A stretch of 18,697 nt of DNA from CAZDXB01 sp964509335 (GTDB lineage Bacteria > Bacteroidota > Ignavibacteria > Kapaibacteriales > UBA2268), in contig CAZDXB010000044.1 in the NCBI GenBank assembly GCA_964509335.1, positions 1 through 18,697 of the forward strand, read 5' to 3'. Shown in pieces: positions 16,695 to 18,697 of this stretch. The position numbers and the translations under genes are program-made. Under the pieces are notes generated by a model. The model had not been told where the DNA came from. It saw only the letters and a program-made list of their open reading frames with translations, and did no database searches. The stretch's first letter is position 1; each line of letters starts with the position of its first letter.

Positions 16695-16708
16695 TTACTT
16701 AAAATAAT

Positions 16709-16764
16709 CATCCGATGACTCGAAGTCGTCGGATGAGTTCGTATAAATGATTAGCCGGCTACTT
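16709..16764 (-). repeat. 56-bp direct repeat, copy 1, with hairpin (candidate bidirectional terminator)
   Basis: This segment recurs at 18601-18656 in the same orientation with 51 of 56 bases identical. Its first part is a hairpin: CATCCGATGACT (16709-16720) and AGTCGTCGGATG (16724-16735), a 12-bp stem with one wobble and a CGA loop. The hairpin starts 15 nt after the RSH stop and 24 nt beyond the end of the propeller gene. On the minus strand it is followed by TTATTTTAAG, so it could end that gene. The right end includes the propeller gene's stop codon. Confidence 0.8.
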
Positions 16765-18081
16765 CAATATAACCACAGGCTCCGCCAGCCGCTTCTCGCC
16801 GCCAATAGTCGCTCGCAACCAATACGTTCCCGAAGGCAAAGACAAGTCCGGCGTATATCGCAGTGTATGACTGCCGCCAGTTTCGTAGCCGCTGTAAACT
16901 TCGCCGACCAGAACTCCTAAGTTGTTTATTAGATCTACCGTTATCTCGCTATTGGCGCTTAATCGATAATTCAGCGTTAGCGTTTCGCCGCCGCGCAGGG
17001 GATTCGGACAGCAATTTATCTCGTCGCTATTCGGCGTAAAAGCCGGCTCTTCCACCGATACGACGCCGCCCTCGTTGAATACCGCCACGCCGCCGCCGTC
17101 GGTTCCGAGCCACTTATTGCCGTAATCGTCGATTACCATACATCTTATATTGTCGCTCGGCAAATCCGAATTCGAAGTATTCCAAACAGTCCAACTCTCG
17201 CCGTCGAACTTTGCTAAGCCGCCGTTCGTTCCGAGCCATTTAGCGCCAGAATCGTCGATGCATACCGCGTAAACGTTATTGTCGGGTAAGCCGGAATTGG
17301 ACGAGCGGTAAACAACTAAACTCGTATCCTCGCCCATATCGTCGAACTTGACCAGTCCCCCTCTGTCCGGTTCAAAATTATTTTCGACATAAGTTGCAAT
17401 CCATTTGGTTTGCTCTTTATCAATAGCTATAGACAATACCCCGTCGGATATAAAAAAACTTTCTTCAGAATCGTAATTAATCCAGTTCTCTCCGTCGAAT
17501 ATTATAAGAACGCCAACGTTCCCCGATCCCATCCATCTCGACCCAGTGCCAATCCACTTTTTCCCTAAACTATCTATTGCGATAGCGTCCGTTCCTCCAA
17601 CGACAAAAGTTGGATTATCCCATTCATCCCATAAAGTCCAAGTAGTATCGGCGTATTTCATTATGCCGCGATGTACCCCAAACCACTTATTATTTGAATC
17701 GTCTATCGCGATTGAGAATATTTCAGCGGCAGGAATATCAGATTCAAATGGAAGATAAACCTTCCAAGTCGCGCCGTCAAACTTCGCAACCCCGGGTCTA
17801 TTGCCTATCCATACTGTCCCCGTTTTTTCAATTGCTATCGACGTGATTTTCATTAGTTCTAATTCAATATCAAACCTATGCCATACTTCCCCGTTAAATT
17901 TTTCAATACCCCCCGTTGTGCAAGCCCATATATTATTAGCGCTGTCAAGCGCCATACAAACAGTTGTATTACCTTGCAAATTCGAATTATGAGTATTATA
18001 TACAATCCACTCGGTATTTTGAGAGTGAGTTAGCGAAATATTACAGATAAAGAATATTATAAAAATTATATATTTTTTCAT
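16759..18081 (-). CDS. Secreted seven-bladed propeller protein with T9SS sorting domain
   Basis: The 440-residue product begins with a signal peptide (MKKYIIFIIFFICNISLTHS, mature end at QNTEW). Residues about 38-340 hold seven copies of the two-component-regulator propeller repeat, each like SIAIDxxGxKWxGTxxGxxKFDGexW; the seven IDxx..KW blades begin near 41, 80, 122, 165, 216, 270 and 312. Blades 4 and 5 carry longer insertions. Residues about 357-440 are a type A T9SS tail (CPNPLRGGETLTLNYRL, then LPSGTYWLRATIGGEKRLAEPVVILK). No kinase part is attached, so this is a free secreted propeller, not a hybrid two-component sensor. Function is unknown; cell-surface binding is inference. AAAGG lies about 8 nt before the ATG. 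The gene lies between two 56-bp direct repeats. Confidence 0.87.
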   Translation of the reverse strand: MKKYIIFIIFFICNISLTHSQNTEWIVYNTHNSNLQGNTTVCMALDSANNIWACTTGGIEKFNGEVWHRFDIELELMKITSIAIEKTGTVWIGNRPGVAKFDGATWKVYLPFESDIPAAEIFSIAIDDSNNKWFGVHRGIMKYADTTWTLWDEWDNPTFVVGGTDAIAIDSLGKKWIGTGSRWMGSGNVGVLIIFDGENWINYDSEESFFISDGVLSIAIDKEQTKWIATYVENNFEPDRGGLVKFDDMGEDTSLVVYRSSNSGLPDNNVYAVCIDDSGAKWLGTNGGLAKFDGESWTVWNTSNSDLPSDNIRCMVIDDYGNKWLGTDGGGVAVFNEGGVVSVEEPAFTPNSDEINCCPNPLRGGETLTLNYRLSANSEITVDLINNLGVLVGEVYSGYETGGSHTLRYTPDLSLPSGTYWLRATIGGEKRLAEPVVILK

Positions 18082-18109
18082 TTTAAGTACCTTTTATTAT
18101 TATAATTAA

Positions 18110-18409
18110 TCATTTAAAATAAATGAACTTACAAAAACCATAACGATTCCTCGCTTTTATTAAACCGTAGTAAGCGCCGCTAGGCTTGTTTTTCATTTTT
18201 ATATTAAATACGTTTTCGCTCTTACTACCGTATAAGCTTTTTGATTCGCGATATACCAGTTTTCCAAAAGAATCATAGATATACAACGTTACGTCGCTTG
18301 GTTTCTTTATCCGATATTTAATAGTAACTTCGTTTGTTTTTGCGTTTGTTAAAGCTCTGCAGCTTATTCTATATTTATCGTATTTTACTCGACTTATACT
18401 GTCGCCGTC
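18110..18409 (-). pseudogene. Remnant of a T9SS C-terminal sorting domain
   Basis: A 99-codon minus-strand frame, between a TAA at 18412-18410 and a TGA at 18112-18110, encodes the tail of a T9SS domain: EVTIKYRIKKPSDVTLYIYD, then SFGKLVYRE and KPSGAYYGLIKARNRYG, ending KFIYFK. It has no plausible start codon at its 5' end, and the usual YPNPF signature is replaced by ISCRALTNAKTN. No continuation was recognised in the other minus-strand frames upstream. It ends 28 bp before the start of the propeller gene. It is best read as the broken 3' end of a former secreted-protein gene, left after deletion or gene replacement. Confidence 0.65.
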
Positions 18410-18600
18410 TTATTTCCCGAGCGGTTTGGTAAATTTTTTCCGACTGTTCGTCTTACTTTCGCAACCTACTTTTTTTGCTTTATATTAAAGTGAACACACA
18501 TTAATTTATTGATTTTCATCAAAATATCCAAATAGTATTTCTACTTTTTTGTTATGGTATTTAATACTAAAACGCGTTTTCAGAGATTTAGTAAAAGACT
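18410..18600. other. AT-rich stretch with short palindromes, no gene
   Basis: No coding frame is convincing here. AAAACGCGTTTT (18569-18580) is a perfect 12-bp palindrome, nested within a wider 7-bp inverted repeat TACTAAA (18565-18571) and TTTAGTA (18587-18593). It lies just left of the second 56-bp repeat. Role unknown. Confidence 0.4.
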
Positions 18601-18656
18601 CATTCGATGACTCGGACTCGTCGGATGAGTTCGTCTAAATGATTAGCCGACTACTT
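18601..18656 (-). repeat. 56-bp direct repeat, copy 2
   Basis: This matches 16709-16764 with five differences. The hairpin persists: one substitution in the outer stem changes a C-G pair to a T-G wobble, and one inner pair is lost. The 20 bases ATGAGTTCGT.TAAATGATT after the hairpin are almost unchanged. By analogy with copy 1 it may follow the 3' end of a minus-strand gene beyond the right edge. Confidence 0.8.
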
Positions 18657-18667
18657 ATTCCTCCACC

Positions 18668-18697
18668 CTCATTCCGAAATTGAAATTTCGGAATGAG
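18668..18697. repeat. Perfect 14-bp inverted repeat at the window end
   Basis: CTCATTCCGAAATT (18668-18681) and AATTTCGGAATGAG (18684-18697) are exact reverse complements separated by GA. It lies 11 bp after the second 56-bp repeat and may extend or connect to features outside the window. It could be a strong cruciform, a terminator stem, or the end of a mobile repeat. Confidence 0.7.

Overview
The window looks like chromosomal DNA from a member of the Bacteroidota/Chlorobiota (FCB) group, possibly an Ignavibacteria- or Kapabacteria-like lineage. The reasons are the C-terminal type IX secretion (T9SS) sorting domains (two intact genes and one remnant), a Bacteroidetes-style promoter (TTTG, 19-nt gap, TAnnTTTG), weak or absent Shine-Dalgarno sequences at many genes, and AT-rich intergenic DNA. 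Lineage is inference; no rRNA or other taxonomic marker lies in the window.

Layout, left to right. (1) 1-2436, minus strand: a short T9SS-sorted protein followed by a large exported protein that runs off the left edge and ends in 12-residue solenoid repeats encoded by 144-bp tandem DNA repeats. (2) 2855-4948, plus: an RsmB-type rRNA m5C methyltransferase and a YihX-like HAD phosphatase, an apparent two-gene operon. (3) 4949-5099: a convergent spacer with a matched pair of 18-bp palindromes. (4) 5100-6611, minus: replicative helicase DnaB. (5) 6927-8036, plus: a receiver-histidine kinase fusion, meeting tail-to-tail with no spacer (6) 8037-10798, minus: an L,D-transpeptidase-like lipoprotein downstream of a TrkH potassium channel. 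(7) 11069-12445, plus: an MFS transporter with a good promoter. (8) 12695-13681, plus: an M29/AmpS-like aminopeptidase with a terminator. (9) 13751-14794, minus: an S66 L,D-carboxypeptidase with a Tat-like signal. (10) 14886-16694, plus: a long RelA/SpoT homologue with an intact hydrolase site but an eroded synthetase site. (11) 16759-18081, minus: a seven-bladed propeller protein with a T9SS tail, then a T9SS-tail gene remnant, the whole stretch bracketed by 56-bp direct repeats.

Most of the centre is housekeeping: replication, rRNA modification, ion and solute transport, peptidoglycan tailoring and ppGpp control. Gene orientation alternates, giving four convergent junctions: two palindrome/hairpin spacers, one classic terminator and one zero-length junction. 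The two ends are accessory secreted-protein regions and hold the most unusual structure: coding tandem repeats on the left, and a repeat-bracketed T9SS gene with a neighbouring fragment on the right.

No tRNA, rRNA, CRISPR array, transposase or complete insertion sequence was seen. I found no clear defence system or obviously new multi-gene system. The best leads are the repeat-bracketed T9SS module, the repeat solenoid, the hydrolase-only RSH and the palindrome pair between the HAD gene and dnaB.
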